DNA from: CBDCHC01 sp965277055 | GTDB taxonomy: Bacteria > Pseudomonadota > Gammaproteobacteria > PS1 > Pseudothioglobaceae | Assembly (NCBI GenBank): GCA_965277055.1 | Contig: OZ255703.1 | Location: forward strand, 1,516,951-1,580,950 | Reading direction: 5' to 3' | DNA: 64,000 bases | Part shown: positions 26,800 through 36,538 of the stretch, piece after piece | How positions within the stretch are numbered: the stretch's first letter is position 1 | Layout: every line of letters starts with the position of its first letter | The notes under the pieces: generated by a model | The model's database searches: none | Told to the model about the DNA's origin: nothing | Seen by the model: the letters and a program-made list of their open reading frames with translations, nothing else | Translations under genes and position numbers: made by a program

Positions 26800-27393
26800 T
26801 TGAACACTGTAGTTAATTCAAACGTCAAACGTAAATTCTATATGGCACTTATTGGTGTGCTGTGGATGCTATATTTAGCTATTCATTCTGTGAGTAGTTT
26901 AAGTTATTTTCTCGGAGATCCAGTATTTAATGCTGTATATGAGTGGTTTAATGCTGGAATATTTTGGCGTTTTATTGTACCTACTCTGTTGGTATTGTCT
27001 CTAGCTTATCATATTGTGGTAGCTGCTACTAAACAACTGCAAAATATCGGCAAACAGCCTAAATATCATAAACCTTATCCTAAAGCGATTCCACGGGTTA
27101 TTCCATGGGCTGGAGTTTCTTTGGTGGTTGTTTTTCTCATTGTGCATATTATCCAAATGTGGAATATTAATCTAGCAGATGCATATAATGGAATCAATAT
27201 ATTATTTCAAAATGAATTGATGGTTGCAGGTTATATAATTGCTACTATTACCATTCTTTTTCATATACAACACGGTCTGCATAATGTTAGCCAAACGTTT
27301 GCGAGAAGGACTAAAGCCCCTGTAATACTTGTACTCATGGTTATTGGTTCAGGGTTTATAAGCATTCCTTTGTATAGTTATTTCACCTATTAA
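26800..27393 (+). CDS. sdhC: succinate dehydrogenase/fumarate reductase cytochrome b558 subunit
   Basis: 197 residues, five membrane helices, diheme membrane anchor that passes electrons between the quinone pool and SdhB. Conserved histidines are visible in LAIHSVSS, AYHIVVA, IVHIIQMWN and FHIQHGLHN. This is the single-anchor b558 family, not the SdhC/SdhD pair usual in gammaproteobacteria. TTG 26800 is taken as start; the next option is ATG 26842, which would begin inside the first helix. Neither has a good Shine-Dalgarno. One base separates it from sdhA. Confidence 0.85.
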   Translation: MNTVVNSNVKRKFYMALIGVLWMLYLAIHSVSSLSYFLGDPVFNAVYEWFNAGIFWRFIVPTLLVLSLAYHIVVAATKQLQNIGKQPKYHKPYPKAIPRVIPWAGVSLVVVFLIVHIIQMWNINLADAYNGINILFQNELMVAGYIIATITILFHIQHGLHNVSQTFARRTKAPVILVLMVIGSGFISIPLYSYFTY

Positions 27394-27394
27394 A

Positions 27395-29332
27395 ATGAGT
27401 AATTCTATTCCACACAATCAAGTACCACAGGGCGAACTCAAAGATCGTTGGCAGCAGCACCAATTTGCCTTAAAACGCATTGCTCCACAGAATCGCCATA
27501 ATTACAAAATTATTGTCGTAGGTACTGGACTTGCTGGGGCATCACTTTCTGCCTCATTAGGCGAAATGGGATATAAGGTAGAAACATTTTGTTACCAAGA
27601 CTCTCCAAGAAGAGCACATTCTATTGCAGCGCAAGGCGGGATAAACTCTACGAAAAACTATCAAAATGATGCTGATAGCGTCTGGCGCTTGTTTTATGAT
27701 ACGATTAAAGGTGGAGATTTTAGAGCCAGAGAATCTAATGTGTATAGACTAGCAGAAATTAGTGGTAGTATTATTGACCAAGCGGTCGCTCAAGGTGTGC
27801 CTTTTGCTAGAGAATATAGTGGGCTTCTTGCTAATAGATCATTTGGCGGAGCACAAGTATCTCGTACCTTTTATGCGAAAGGACAAACGGGTCAGCAATT
27901 ACTGCTTGGTGCATATCAAGCAATGAGTAGACAAATTCAAGCAGGGACAATTACCCACCATTCTAAATGTGAAATGCTAGAAGTCATTATGGACCAAGGT
28001 CAAGCAAAAGGCATTGTAGCAAGAAATCTTATTACTGGTGAATTGAGTTCGCATACTGCTCATTGTGTAGTGCTAGCTACTGGTGGCTATGGTAATGTAT
28101 ATTATTTATCTACTAATGCTAAGGGTTGTAATACCTCGGCTATTTTCCGTGCACATCAACATGGGGCATTATTTGCTAATCCGAGTTTCGCTCAGGTGCA
28201 CCCGACCTGTATTCCGAAAAGTTCCCATGCACAGTCTAAACTTACACTGATGAGTGAGTCCCTTAGAAATGATGGGCGTATTTGGGTACCTGCAAATATA
28301 GCAGATGTGACTAAAGACCCAAGTGATATTCCAGAAGAAGATAGAGATTATTTCTTGGAGCGTATGTACCCAGCATTTGCGAATTTGGTACCACGAGATA
28401 TTGCTTCACGTGCAGTGAAGAAAATGTGTGACCTTGGACACGGTGTAGGTCAACTAGTAGAGGGTAGAAGAGATGGCGTATATTTAGATTTTTCTGCCGC
28501 TATTAATAGACTAGGAAAAGACTATATTGCAGAAAAATACGGTAATTTATTTGATATGTATCAGCGTATTAGTGGTGATAATCCGTATGAAACACCAATG
28601 AAAATTTACCCTGCTATTCATTACACCATGGGTGGACTCTGGGTAGATTATAATCTTATGACCTCAATAAACGGCTTATTTGCTATAGGCGAGGCAAACT
28701 TTTCAGACCATGGTGCGAATCGTCTCGGGGCATCTGCTCTGATGCAAGGTCTTGCTGATGGGTATTTTGTCGCCCCGCACACGGTGACTAATTATTTAGC
28801 CACTCAAAACACTGAGATATTAAGTGCAGATAGTGAACCTGTGGTTTCTGCCCTAGAAAGAGCACAAGCCAAAATTGCTAGACTGATGCATAGCCCAAAC
28901 CCAACACACAGTCCAAGTTACTTTCATAAAAAAATTGGACAAATTATCTGGGATGAGTGCGGTCTGGCGCGTAATGCTGCTGGACTATCACAGGCTATCA
29001 CAGATATTGATGCCTTAGAAGAAGAATTTTGGCAGACTATTAAAGTGACTGGTGCCGATGAAGATATTAATCAAACTTTAGAACATGCGGGGAGAGTAGC
29101 TGATTTTATTGCATTAGGTCGCTTGATGTGCCAGGATGCTTTGCATAGAGAGGAGTCATGTGGTTGTCATGCGAGAGATGAACATCTTAGTGAAGGCGGA
29201 GAGGCAAAACGTAATGACCAAGAGTATTCTTTTGTATCAGCATGGGAATATCGTGATGATGCTGAGGCAATATTACATAAAGAAATACTAAACTTTGAAT
29301 TTGTAGAACCTACAGAAAGGAATTATAAATAA
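27395..29332 (+). CDS. sdhA: succinate dehydrogenase/fumarate reductase flavoprotein subunit
   Basis: 645 residues, the catalytic subunit with covalent FAD. FAD-binding GTGLAGASLS and the FAD-linking histidine in RAHSIAAQGGIN are present, with FADGANRLGAS-like motif DHGANRLGASAL and the substrate region HPTCIP. The DSVWRLFYDTIKGGDFRARESN stretch (readable around residues 95-116) is typical of the Bacteroidetes/epsilon/delta type rather than E. coli SdhA. Overlaps sdhB by one base. Confidence 0.93.
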   Translation: MSNSIPHNQVPQGELKDRWQQHQFALKRIAPQNRHNYKIIVVGTGLAGASLSASLGEMGYKVETFCYQDSPRRAHSIAAQGGINSTKNYQNDADSVWRLFYDTIKGGDFRARESNVYRLAEISGSIIDQAVAQGVPFAREYSGLLANRSFGGAQVSRTFYAKGQTGQQLLLGAYQAMSRQIQAGTITHHSKCEMLEVIMDQGQAKGIVARNLITGELSSHTAHCVVLATGGYGNVYYLSTNAKGCNTSAIFRAHQHGALFANPSFAQVHPTCIPKSSHAQSKLTLMSESLRNDGRIWVPANIADVTKDPSDIPEEDRDYFLERMYPAFANLVPRDIASRAVKKMCDLGHGVGQLVEGRRDGVYLDFSAAINRLGKDYIAEKYGNLFDMYQRISGDNPYETPMKIYPAIHYTMGGLWVDYNLMTSINGLFAIGEANFSDHGANRLGASALMQGLADGYFVAPHTVTNYLATQNTEILSADSEPVVSALERAQAKIARLMHSPNPTHSPSYFHKKIGQIIWDECGLARNAAGLSQAITDIDALEEEFWQTIKVTGADEDINQTLEHAGRVADFIALGRLMCQDALHREESCGCHARDEHLSEGGEAKRNDQEYSFVSAWEYRDDAEAILHKEILNFEFVEPTERNYK

Positions 29333-30069
29333 TGGACTTTATCTTACATATTTGGCGTCAAGCACAAGGTGCACCTAATGGAGCATTTAAGACCTATCAA
29401 CTGAGTAATATTAGTGCAGATGATTCTTTTTTAGAAATGCTTGATGTGCTTAATGAGCAACTTATTGCTGCAGGTGAGGAAAGCATTGCTTTTGATTTTG
29501 ATTGCCGTGAAGGCATTTGTGGTTCATGCGGGTTGGTCATAAATGGTCATCCTCACGGGAAGCAAGAGCTGACCACTACCTGTCAGTTGTATATGCGCGA
29601 ATATAAAGAGGAAACTGAGCTATGGATTGAACCATTTCGTTCAAGTGCCATGCCTGTTGTCAAAGACTTAGTTGTAGATCGCACTGCCATGGATAGTATT
29701 ATTAGAGCTGGTGGATATGTCAGTGTAGGTACAGGTAATGCACCAGATGCGAGCAGTATGCTGGTAGCTAAAGAAGATGCTGACGTGGCATTTGCTGCTG
29801 CAGCGTGTATTGGTTGTGGAGCATGTATTGCTGTTTGTCCAAACTCTTCAGCAACCTTATTTTTAGCTGCAAAAGTCACACATCTTAACCATTTACCACA
29901 AGGGCAAGTAGAAAATACCAGTAGAGTAAATGCTATGCTTGGTGCTATGGATGAAAATGGCTTTGGCAGTTGCTCTAATCACAAACACTGTGCTGAAGTG
30001 TGCCCTAAAAATATTTCATTGGACACCATTAAAACCCTCAATTCCTCTGTGATAGAGCAGATTATCTAA
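29332..30069 (+). CDS. sdhB: succinate dehydrogenase/fumarate reductase iron-sulfur subunit
   Basis: 245 residues with a 2Fe-2S domain (DCREGICGSCGLVING), a 4Fe-4S site (CIGCGACIAVCPNS) and the 3Fe-4S cysteines (CSNHKHCAEVCPKN). It links SdhA to the b558 anchor. Last gene of sdhCAB; convergent with ssb, whose stop is 18 bases away. Confidence 0.95.
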   Translation: MDFILHIWRQAQGAPNGAFKTYQLSNISADDSFLEMLDVLNEQLIAAGEESIAFDFDCREGICGSCGLVINGHPHGKQELTTTCQLYMREYKEETELWIEPFRSSAMPVVKDLVVDRTAMDSIIRAGGYVSVGTGNAPDASSMLVAKEDADVAFAAAACIGCGACIAVCPNSSATLFLAAKVTHLNHLPQGQVENTSRVNAMLGAMDENGFGSCSNHKHCAEVCPKNISLDTIKTLNSSVIEQII

Positions 30070-30086
30070 TAGATATTTAGATATTC

Positions 30087-30557
30087 CTAAAACGGAATAT
30101 CATCATCATTAAAACTACTCACATCAGTGACAGGTGTCACAGTACTTCCCATGTCCGCGGAATCAGCGGGTGATGCACTTGGTGTATTATTCATTCCAGA
30201 TTGTCCAGCATTACCTTTGCTATCAAGCATTTGCATACTACCGCCGTAGCCACTTACTACTACTTCTGTAGTATAACGCTCCATACCTTGCTTGTCTTGG
30301 TATTTGCGTGTTTGCAGTTTGCCCTCAATATATACTTGTGAGCCTTTACTGAGGTATTGGTTGGCAATTTCTGCTAATTTACCAAATAACACCACACGGT
30401 GCCACTCGGTTTTTTCTTGGCGTTGTCCTTGTCTATCTGTCCAGTTCTCGCTCGTTGCAAGGCTTAAGTTTGCTACTGCATCATTTGAACTGGTGTATTT
30501 AAGTTCGATATCTTGACCTAAGCGCCCCACTAAAATTACTTTGTTAATTCCTGCCAT
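30087..30557 (-). CDS. ssb: single-stranded DNA-binding protein
   Basis: Tetramer-forming OB-fold protein that coats single-stranded DNA. OB domain from INKVILVGRLGQDIEL to about residue 112, a Gly/Ser/Asn-rich linker, and the acidic tip DDDIPF, which is the docking site for partner proteins. 156 residues. The start overlaps the end of the upstream MFS gene by 22 bases, an arrangement seen in many proteobacteria. A perfect inverted repeat GATATTCC/GGAATATC (30080-30101) covers the last codons. Confidence 0.96.
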   Translation of the reverse strand: MAGINKVILVGRLGQDIELKYTSSNDAVANLSLATSENWTDRQGQRQEKTEWHRVVLFGKLAEIANQYLSKGSQVYIEGKLQTRKYQDKQGMERYTTEVVVSGYGGSMQMLDSKGNAGQSGMNNTPSASPADSADMGSTVTPVTDVSSFNDDDIPF

Positions 30558-31684
30558 ATACTTCTCCTACTAATGATAATAAGCCAAATTCCCATCACAA
30601 TGATGTTGGCGATAAAAATATTGTTTGCACCAAAAAAATATGCAATACTACCAGCGATTATACCACCAAAAAACCCACCAAAAAACTGTGAAGTGGTATA
30701 TATTCCCATCACTAATCCGCGTTTGCCCTTATGATGCTGTTCTATGTCTTTGGCTACTAGGGTTGGGGTTAAAGCCTCAATTAAGTTAAAACCAATAAAA
30801 AATAGAGTCAAGAATACTATGAGTAATAGATGAGATGAAGTACCAATCAACAGATATTGACTTGCTACCATCGTGATAATGGCAAACTGCATAATGCGTT
30901 TAAATTGTGCATATTTTTGTGCAATGATAACGCCCGGGAGCATTAAGATAAATGAAATCACGAACATCAATAAATAACTCAGAGCAACATCCTGAGTAAG
31001 TAGAGTAGGGGCAATAATAAAGAGTGAGGTTAAGACAAAATGCAGACTAAAAATGCTCATATCAAAACTCACAAGTCTAGGAGTAAGAAGCGATAATATT
31101 GTCTGAGTTGATAATGTATATTGCATTGTTGATGGGGTATTATCTAAGCTGAGCACGAGACCAAGTGCAATTAATGCTAGCACACCAATTAAATAAAACA
31201 CACCAGATAGGCCAACATTATCAGCAATAATCGGACTTATAATCATAGCAAGCATAAATGCAACTCCAACTAGTAAGCCAAAAAACGCATAGGTTTTAGC
31301 TCGCCGTTCATCAGGAATAACATCGGTGACAAATGCCATAATAACACTTGCAATTGCCCCCATACCTGCGATAAATCTGCCCATAATCACCACATACATA
31401 TGATCACTCATGGCACTCATAAAGCTCCCTACTGCAAATAGTACAAGCCCAATTAGTAAGAGTGGGGTTCTGCCATATTTGTCAGACAAATAGCCAAAGG
31501 GAATTTGCAAGAGTCCTTGAGTGAGCCCATAAATACCAACTGCTACACCAATTAAAAATTCATTAGCATATTGGTATTCGTAGCCTAAGACTGCAAACAC
31601 AGGCAAAATCATAAAGAGTCCAAGCATCCTTATCATCATAATGAGCGACATTTTGAGGATAAATTGCTGTTCTAGTGTTTTCAA
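30536..31684 (-). CDS. major facilitator superfamily transporter
   Basis: 382 residues, 12 hydrophobic segments. The MFS loop motif between helices 2 and 3 is seen in GYLSDKYGRTPLL and the N-terminal signature in IRMLGLFMILPVFAVLGYEY. Proteins of this type commonly precede ssb in proteobacteria; the substrate is unknown. The start is probably TTG 31684, overlapping the bamD stop by three bases (TTGA), so translation is likely coupled. Confidence 0.9.
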   Translation of the reverse strand: MKTLEQQFILKMSLIMMIRMLGLFMILPVFAVLGYEYQYANEFLIGVAVGIYGLTQGLLQIPFGYLSDKYGRTPLLLIGLVLFAVGSFMSAMSDHMYVVIMGRFIAGMGAIASVIMAFVTDVIPDERRAKTYAFFGLLVGVAFMLAMIISPIIADNVGLSGVFYLIGVLALIALGLVLSLDNTPSTMQYTLSTQTILSLLTPRLVSFDMSIFSLHFVLTSLFIIAPTLLTQDVALSYLLMFVISFILMLPGVIIAQKYAQFKRIMQFAIITMVASQYLLIGTSSHLLLIVFLTLFFIGFNLIEALTPTLVAKDIEQHHKGKRGLVMGIYTTSQFFGGFFGGIIAGSIAYFFGANNIFIANIIVMGIWLIIISRRSIWQELTK

Positions 31685-32451
31685 TCTAGCGTGTAGTGAG
31701 GGGTGTACTTTGGATAAGAAGCATTAAGCACACGCTGAGCATCATTTGCAAGGTCTGTTTGTCCGAGTAATGTATAGTTATGAACCATTAGGTGAAGTGC
31801 AGCTGGCACACTTGGGGTATTATCGTAGTTTTCAATAATATATTTACAGCGGTTGACTGCCGAAATATATGCTTCTTTATTGGTATAAAAGATTGCAATA
31901 CTCAGTTCATTACGAGCTAGAATATTTTTGAGACGAATAATGTCTGTTTTTGCTTCATTCGTGTATTTGCTATTCGGGAATTTTTCGATTAACTGGATGT
32001 AATATCTTAATGCATCTTCAACACTATCAATATCGCGTGATGCTCTATCAGTTAAGTTTAGCTCATCAAATAACGATTTAGATTTATCCGCCGATACTAC
32101 CCCACGTAGGTAGTAAGCATAATCAACAGAAGGGTGGGTAGGATGTAAGCGAATAAATTCTTCAATGCTTGCAAGCGAAGCATTGTGACGTCCTGCTTTG
32201 TAGAGCACATATGGGATTTCAATTTTTGCTTGTAGAGCATATTTAGAAGTAGGGTACCGTGCTAGAATTTGCCCTAAGGTTTTGACTGAGTTATCAGTTT
32301 CTAAATTTGAGGCTTCATTTTGTGCACGTTCATATAAGTCTTTAGGTGAAAGACCTTTGTATTCATCTACTTCTACTTCTTGAAAGAGGCTGCAAGATGA
32401 AAGCACCAATACACTCAAACATACTAACCAAGTAGTGAAAATTAATCTCAT
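31681..32451 (-). CDS. bamD: outer-membrane protein assembly factor BamD
   Basis: Lipoprotein of the BAM complex that inserts beta-barrel proteins. Lipobox LSSC with Cys 20 when ATG 32451 is used; a GTG at 32463 is possible. The body consists of TPR-like helices (YERAQNEA, FIRLHPTHPSVDYAYYLRG, SLFDELNLTDRASRD, KFPNSKYTNEAKTDII), the standard BamD pattern. 256 residues, normal. First gene of bamD-MFS-ssb; divergent from secA. Confidence 0.94.
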   Translation of the reverse strand: MRLIFTTWLVCLSVLVLSSCSLFQEVEVDEYKGLSPKDLYERAQNEASNLETDNSVKTLGQILARYPTSKYALQAKIEIPYVLYKAGRHNASLASIEEFIRLHPTHPSVDYAYYLRGVVSADKSKSLFDELNLTDRASRDIDSVEDALRYYIQLIEKFPNSKYTNEAKTDIIRLKNILARNELSIAIFYTNKEAYISAVNRCKYIIENYDNTPSVPAALHLMVHNYTLLGQTDLANDAQRVLNASYPKYTPHYTLD

Positions 32452-32605
32452 AGCAATATGCACAATTAAAAAATCAATTTTATCAAAATATCGTGACTTG
32501 TCGCTTGAAAATATGTGTTGATGAGCATATATTCTCTATTAGCGTATCATCCATGAGTACTACTAATTTTGATATAATATTTAGGTTTTATTTTGTAGAG
32601 ATTAC

Positions 32606-35239
32606 ATGTTCAAAAAAATTGTGACCAAAATTGTCGGAAGTCGTAATGACCGAGTGTTAAAGGACTACACTAAACAAATACAGAGCATTAATGCCTACAC
32701 TGAAGAATTCGCATCGCTTAGTGATCACGAACTTACTCAAAAAACACAGTATTTCAAAGATTTACTTGCAGCAGGAAGCACCTTAGATGATATTCTACCA
32801 CAAGCATTTGCCACTGTGCGTGAAGCAAGTACCAGAACCTTGAACCTTCGTCATTATGATGTGCAACTTATTGGTGGTATTGCACTACATAATGGCAAAA
32901 TTGCTGAAATGGGCACTGGTGAGGGTAAAACCCTAGTTGCAACCTTGCCTGCATATCTCAATGCACTCAGCGGTAATGGTGTACACATCGTTACAGTTAA
33001 TGATTACTTGGCAGCACGTGATGGTGCACAAATGAGCCAATTATATGAGTTTTTAGGGCTGACTACTGGCATTATCACCTCAGATATGAAGTATGAAGAT
33101 AAGCATAAAGCCTATGATGCTGACATTACTTATGGCACGAATAATGAACTTGGCTTTGATTACCTACGTGATAACATGGTATTTGAGTTATCTCAGAAAA
33201 AACAAAAAAAACTTGCATTTGCTATTATTGATGAAGTGGATTCAATTTTGATTGATGAAGCGAGAACTCCACTGATTATCTCAGGTCCCAGTGATGATAA
33301 TTCTGAAAACTATTTGATTATCAATAAGTTTATTGGAACTTTTACAGAGCAAATTGAAGAAGGTGAAGGTAAAGAAAAGGAAGTCGTTACCGAGGGAGAC
33401 TTCACCAAAGATGAAAAGCATAAACAAATTTTACTCACAGATAATGGCCATAAAAAAGCAGAAGAATTACTTGCTAAATATGGGGTACTAAAAGAAGGCG
33501 AGAGCTTATACGATCCTTCGCATATTATTCTGATGCAAAACTTAACCTCTTCGCTTAAGGCACATTTTTTATTTGAAAATAATGTAAATTACATTGTAGA
33601 AAATAATGAAGTAGTTATTATTGATGAGTTTACTGGGCGAAAAATGTCTGGCAGACGTTGGAGTGATGGGCTACACCAAGCTATAGAAGCAAAAGAAGGG
33701 GTGAGCATTAAAGCAGAAAATCAAACTCTGGCTTCTATCACTTTCCAAAATTTCTTTAGGATGTATGACAAACTCGCTGGAATGACTGGTACTGCAGATA
33801 CTGAGGCTGAGGAACTATTAGATATTTATAACCTAGAAGTCGTGGTCATCCCACCAAATACCCCTTCTAAGCGTAACGATTTATCTGATCAGATTTACAT
33901 GACTATGCAGGAAAAATATACTGCAATTATTGAAGATATTAAACGTGCCCAACAGATTAAACAACCTGTACTCGTAGGTACTGCAAGTATTGAAAGTAGT
34001 GAAATTATTTCTACACTTCTGACCAAGGAAAAAATCAAACACAATGTATTAAATGCTAAGCAACACGAAAAAGAAGCACAAATTGTAGCCTACGCAGGTG
34101 CTCCTAGTGCTGTTACCATTGCTACCAATATGGCAGGACGTGGTACAGATATTGTACTAGGTGGTAAACCAGAGACAACCAAAGGCAAACAAGACCCTAA
34201 ATGGCAAACACTACATGAAGAGGTCCTTGCTGCTGGAGGGCTTCATATTATTGGTACTGAACGTAATGAATCAAGAAGGGTAGATAATCAACTACGTGGT
34301 CGCTCAGGGCGTCAAGGTGATGTGGGGTCTACACGCTTTTACTTGAGTTTAGAAGATAACTTGATGCGTATTTTTGCCAGTGAACGTATGGCAAATATGA
34401 TGAAGATGCTGGGTATGAAAGAAGGGGAAATGATTGAGCATTCAATGATTAACCGCTCTATTGAAAATGCCCAACGTAAAGTAGAAGGTATGAACTATGA
34501 TTCGCGTAAGCAACTGTTAGAATATGACAATGTAGCAAATGATCAGCGCAAAGTAATTTATGCATGGCGTGATGAACTTATTTCTACCGATACCGTATAT
34601 GATAAGTTTGTTGCTATGCGCCAAGAGAAAATTTCTAGTTTGGTGTATAGCTACTTAGATACTTCTGTGAGTGAGGAAAAGTGGGATATTTCTGGACTTG
34701 AAAATGTTATTAAGTCTGAGTATTTGGTCGAAGTACCAATTGCCACTTGGATAGAAGAGGGTGCTGAAATAGCAGAAATTAGTGAGCGCATTTTAGAGGG
34801 ATTTACTAAGATTTATGCTTATAAAGAAGAGCTTGTAGGAAGTGAGCAGTTGCGTCACTTTGAGAAAGCTGTAATGCTACAAATCGTAGATAACAACTGG
34901 AAAGAGCATTTGGCAAGTATGGATTATTTGCGTTCTAGTATTGGATTGCGCGCTCATGCACAAAAAAATCCAGTACAAGAATACAAAGAAGAATCGTATT
35001 ATATGTTTGAAACATTAATTACGACTATTAACGCTGAAATTGTTAAGGTGTTATCCACCGTGCAAGTAAATCAAAACACTTCTCAAGAAGAAGTAAGACA
35101 ACATCGCTCTAACGCCTCACAGCAAACTACCAACAAACAAACTCAACCCGTTGAACAAGTAGTACCAAAAGTAGGGAGAAATGAACCGTGCCCTTGTGGT
35201 TCTGGTAAAAAATATAAGCATTGTCATGGTAAGAGGTAA
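32606..35239 (+). CDS. secA: preprotein translocase ATPase SecA
   Basis: Motor of the Sec pathway. 877 residues. Walker A in MGTGEGKTLVA, DEAD-like DEVD in IIDEVDSILID, GTNNELGFDYLRDNM, the second nucleotide domain with NMAGRGTDIVLGGKP and RGRSGRQGD, and the C-terminal zinc motif PCPCGSGKKYKHCHGKR, which binds SecB and ribosomes. ATG 32606; a TATAAT at 32573-32578 upstream is the likely -10 box. Confidence 0.98.
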   Translation: MFKKIVTKIVGSRNDRVLKDYTKQIQSINAYTEEFASLSDHELTQKTQYFKDLLAAGSTLDDILPQAFATVREASTRTLNLRHYDVQLIGGIALHNGKIAEMGTGEGKTLVATLPAYLNALSGNGVHIVTVNDYLAARDGAQMSQLYEFLGLTTGIITSDMKYEDKHKAYDADITYGTNNELGFDYLRDNMVFELSQKKQKKLAFAIIDEVDSILIDEARTPLIISGPSDDNSENYLIINKFIGTFTEQIEEGEGKEKEVVTEGDFTKDEKHKQILLTDNGHKKAEELLAKYGVLKEGESLYDPSHIILMQNLTSSLKAHFLFENNVNYIVENNEVVIIDEFTGRKMSGRRWSDGLHQAIEAKEGVSIKAENQTLASITFQNFFRMYDKLAGMTGTADTEAEELLDIYNLEVVVIPPNTPSKRNDLSDQIYMTMQEKYTAIIEDIKRAQQIKQPVLVGTASIESSEIISTLLTKEKIKHNVLNAKQHEKEAQIVAYAGAPSAVTIATNMAGRGTDIVLGGKPETTKGKQDPKWQTLHEEVLAAGGLHIIGTERNESRRVDNQLRGRSGRQGDVGSTRFYLSLEDNLMRIFASERMANMMKMLGMKEGEMIEHSMINRSIENAQRKVEGMNYDSRKQLLEYDNVANDQRKVIYAWRDELISTDTVYDKFVAMRQEKISSLVYSYLDTSVSEEKWDISGLENVIKSEYLVEVPIATWIEEGAEIAEISERILEGFTKIYAYKEELVGSEQLRHFEKAVMLQIVDNNWKEHLASMDYLRSSIGLRAHAQKNPVQEYKEESYYMFETLITTINAEIVKVLSTVQVNQNTSQEEVRQHRSNASQQTTNKQTQPVEQVVPKVGRNEPCPCGSGKKYKHCHGKR

Positions 35240-36308
35240 CTCTTCAACTCCTGAATTATATATTGGTGTGATGTCTGGCACCAGTCTTGACGGCGTTGAT
35301 GCAGTACTATATGATTTTGCCAATCATCACTTAGTTGCTACATATGCAGTAGAATACTCAGCGGATTTACGTGTGCGTATTACTGCACTTGCAGATACTA
35401 CTTCATACCCTGAAATTACCTATATTGAATGCGAGTTAAACGAACTATATCTCACAGCAATACAGCAGTTGATTGCACAGGCGGAAGTAACCATTGAGAC
35501 TATTATCGCTATTGGTATTCACGGACAAACAGTGTATCACAACCCCAGAGTTGCTTCGGTACAACTAGGTAGTGGAGCATATATTGCGTATCATACTGGT
35601 ATTACTACTATTAATGATTTTAGAGCGAGAGATATTATTACTGGCGGGGAGGGAGCACCGCTGACCCCGAAGTATCATCAATATCTTTTACAGCAAGCAG
35701 GACTCACTCAGGCGAGTATAGTAAATATTGGTGGGATTGCGAATATTACAATAGTTGATGATAATGGCATTATTGGCTTTGATAGTGGACCAGGTAATAC
35801 CTTGCTTAATAATTATGTAGAACAGCAATATCACAAGCCATTTGATCATAATGGAGAGATTGCTAGAAGTGGTAAAGTGATTCCCCAGTTACTAGCTCAA
35901 ATGCTAGATGATGCATACTTTAAGATAACTGCTCCAAAAAGCACTGGGATAGAATACTTTAATCTAGAATGGTTGGAGCGTTTTGAGTTAACTCAGTATA
36001 CTTCAGAAGATATAGTGTGCACCTTGAGTGAATTGACTGCCCAAACTATATCTGAGCAAATTACTACTAAACAGGTATATGTATGTGGTGGTGGAGTACA
36101 TAATAGGTATATGTTAGAGCGCATTACTGCATTATTGCCAACATGCGAGATTCAAACTACGCAGATACTTGGATCACCTGTGGATTATCTTGAGGCTATC
36201 GCCTTTGCATACTTTGCTAAACTACATATGAATGACCTACCTGCTAATATACCCAGCGTCACAGGAGCTACTACTGAAGTAGTATTAGGCACGCTATATT
36301 CCCCATAA
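35226..36308 (+). CDS. anmK: anhydro-N-acetylmuramic acid kinase
   Basis: Phosphorylates and opens 1,6-anhydro-MurNAc for recycling of cell-wall sugar. The family start GVMSGTSLDGVDA, GIHGQTVYHNP, NIGGIANIT and DSGPGNTLLNNY are present. With ATG 35226 the protein has 360 residues, normal for AnmK, and overlaps the end of secA by 14 bases; an earlier in-frame ATG at 35181 would add 15 residues with no family match. The gene tells that peptidoglycan recycling is present. Confidence 0.93.
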   Translation: MVRGNSSTPELYIGVMSGTSLDGVDAVLYDFANHHLVATYAVEYSADLRVRITALADTTSYPEITYIECELNELYLTAIQQLIAQAEVTIETIIAIGIHGQTVYHNPRVASVQLGSGAYIAYHTGITTINDFRARDIITGGEGAPLTPKYHQYLLQQAGLTQASIVNIGGIANITIVDDNGIIGFDSGPGNTLLNNYVEQQYHKPFDHNGEIARSGKVIPQLLAQMLDDAYFKITAPKSTGIEYFNLEWLERFELTQYTSEDIVCTLSELTAQTISEQITTKQVYVCGGGVHNRYMLERITALLPTCEIQTTQILGSPVDYLEAIAFAYFAKLHMNDLPANIPSVTGATTEVVLGTLYSP

Positions 36309-36538
36309 ATGCGTATTATATCTCTACTTATCGCAGAGAATATGTCTAGAGTTGTAAAATATAGCAAAGATAAACTTATGAAATAACTTATATATTAATA
36401 TATTATAATTTTCTAATATTTTGCCCCCCTTTTTTATTTTTTACGGTATAATTTTATTTATCCAAAATATGCGGTATTACTTTTTTCTGTATTTTTATTT
36501 TGGTGTATTTATATAACACAAACTTTTCGGAGAACATT

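Noticed and set aside
30080..30101. GATATTCC/GGAATATC stem as terminator between sdhB and ssb
   Set aside because: Perfect 8-bp stem but no T-run on either strand, and one arm encodes the conserved ssb tail.
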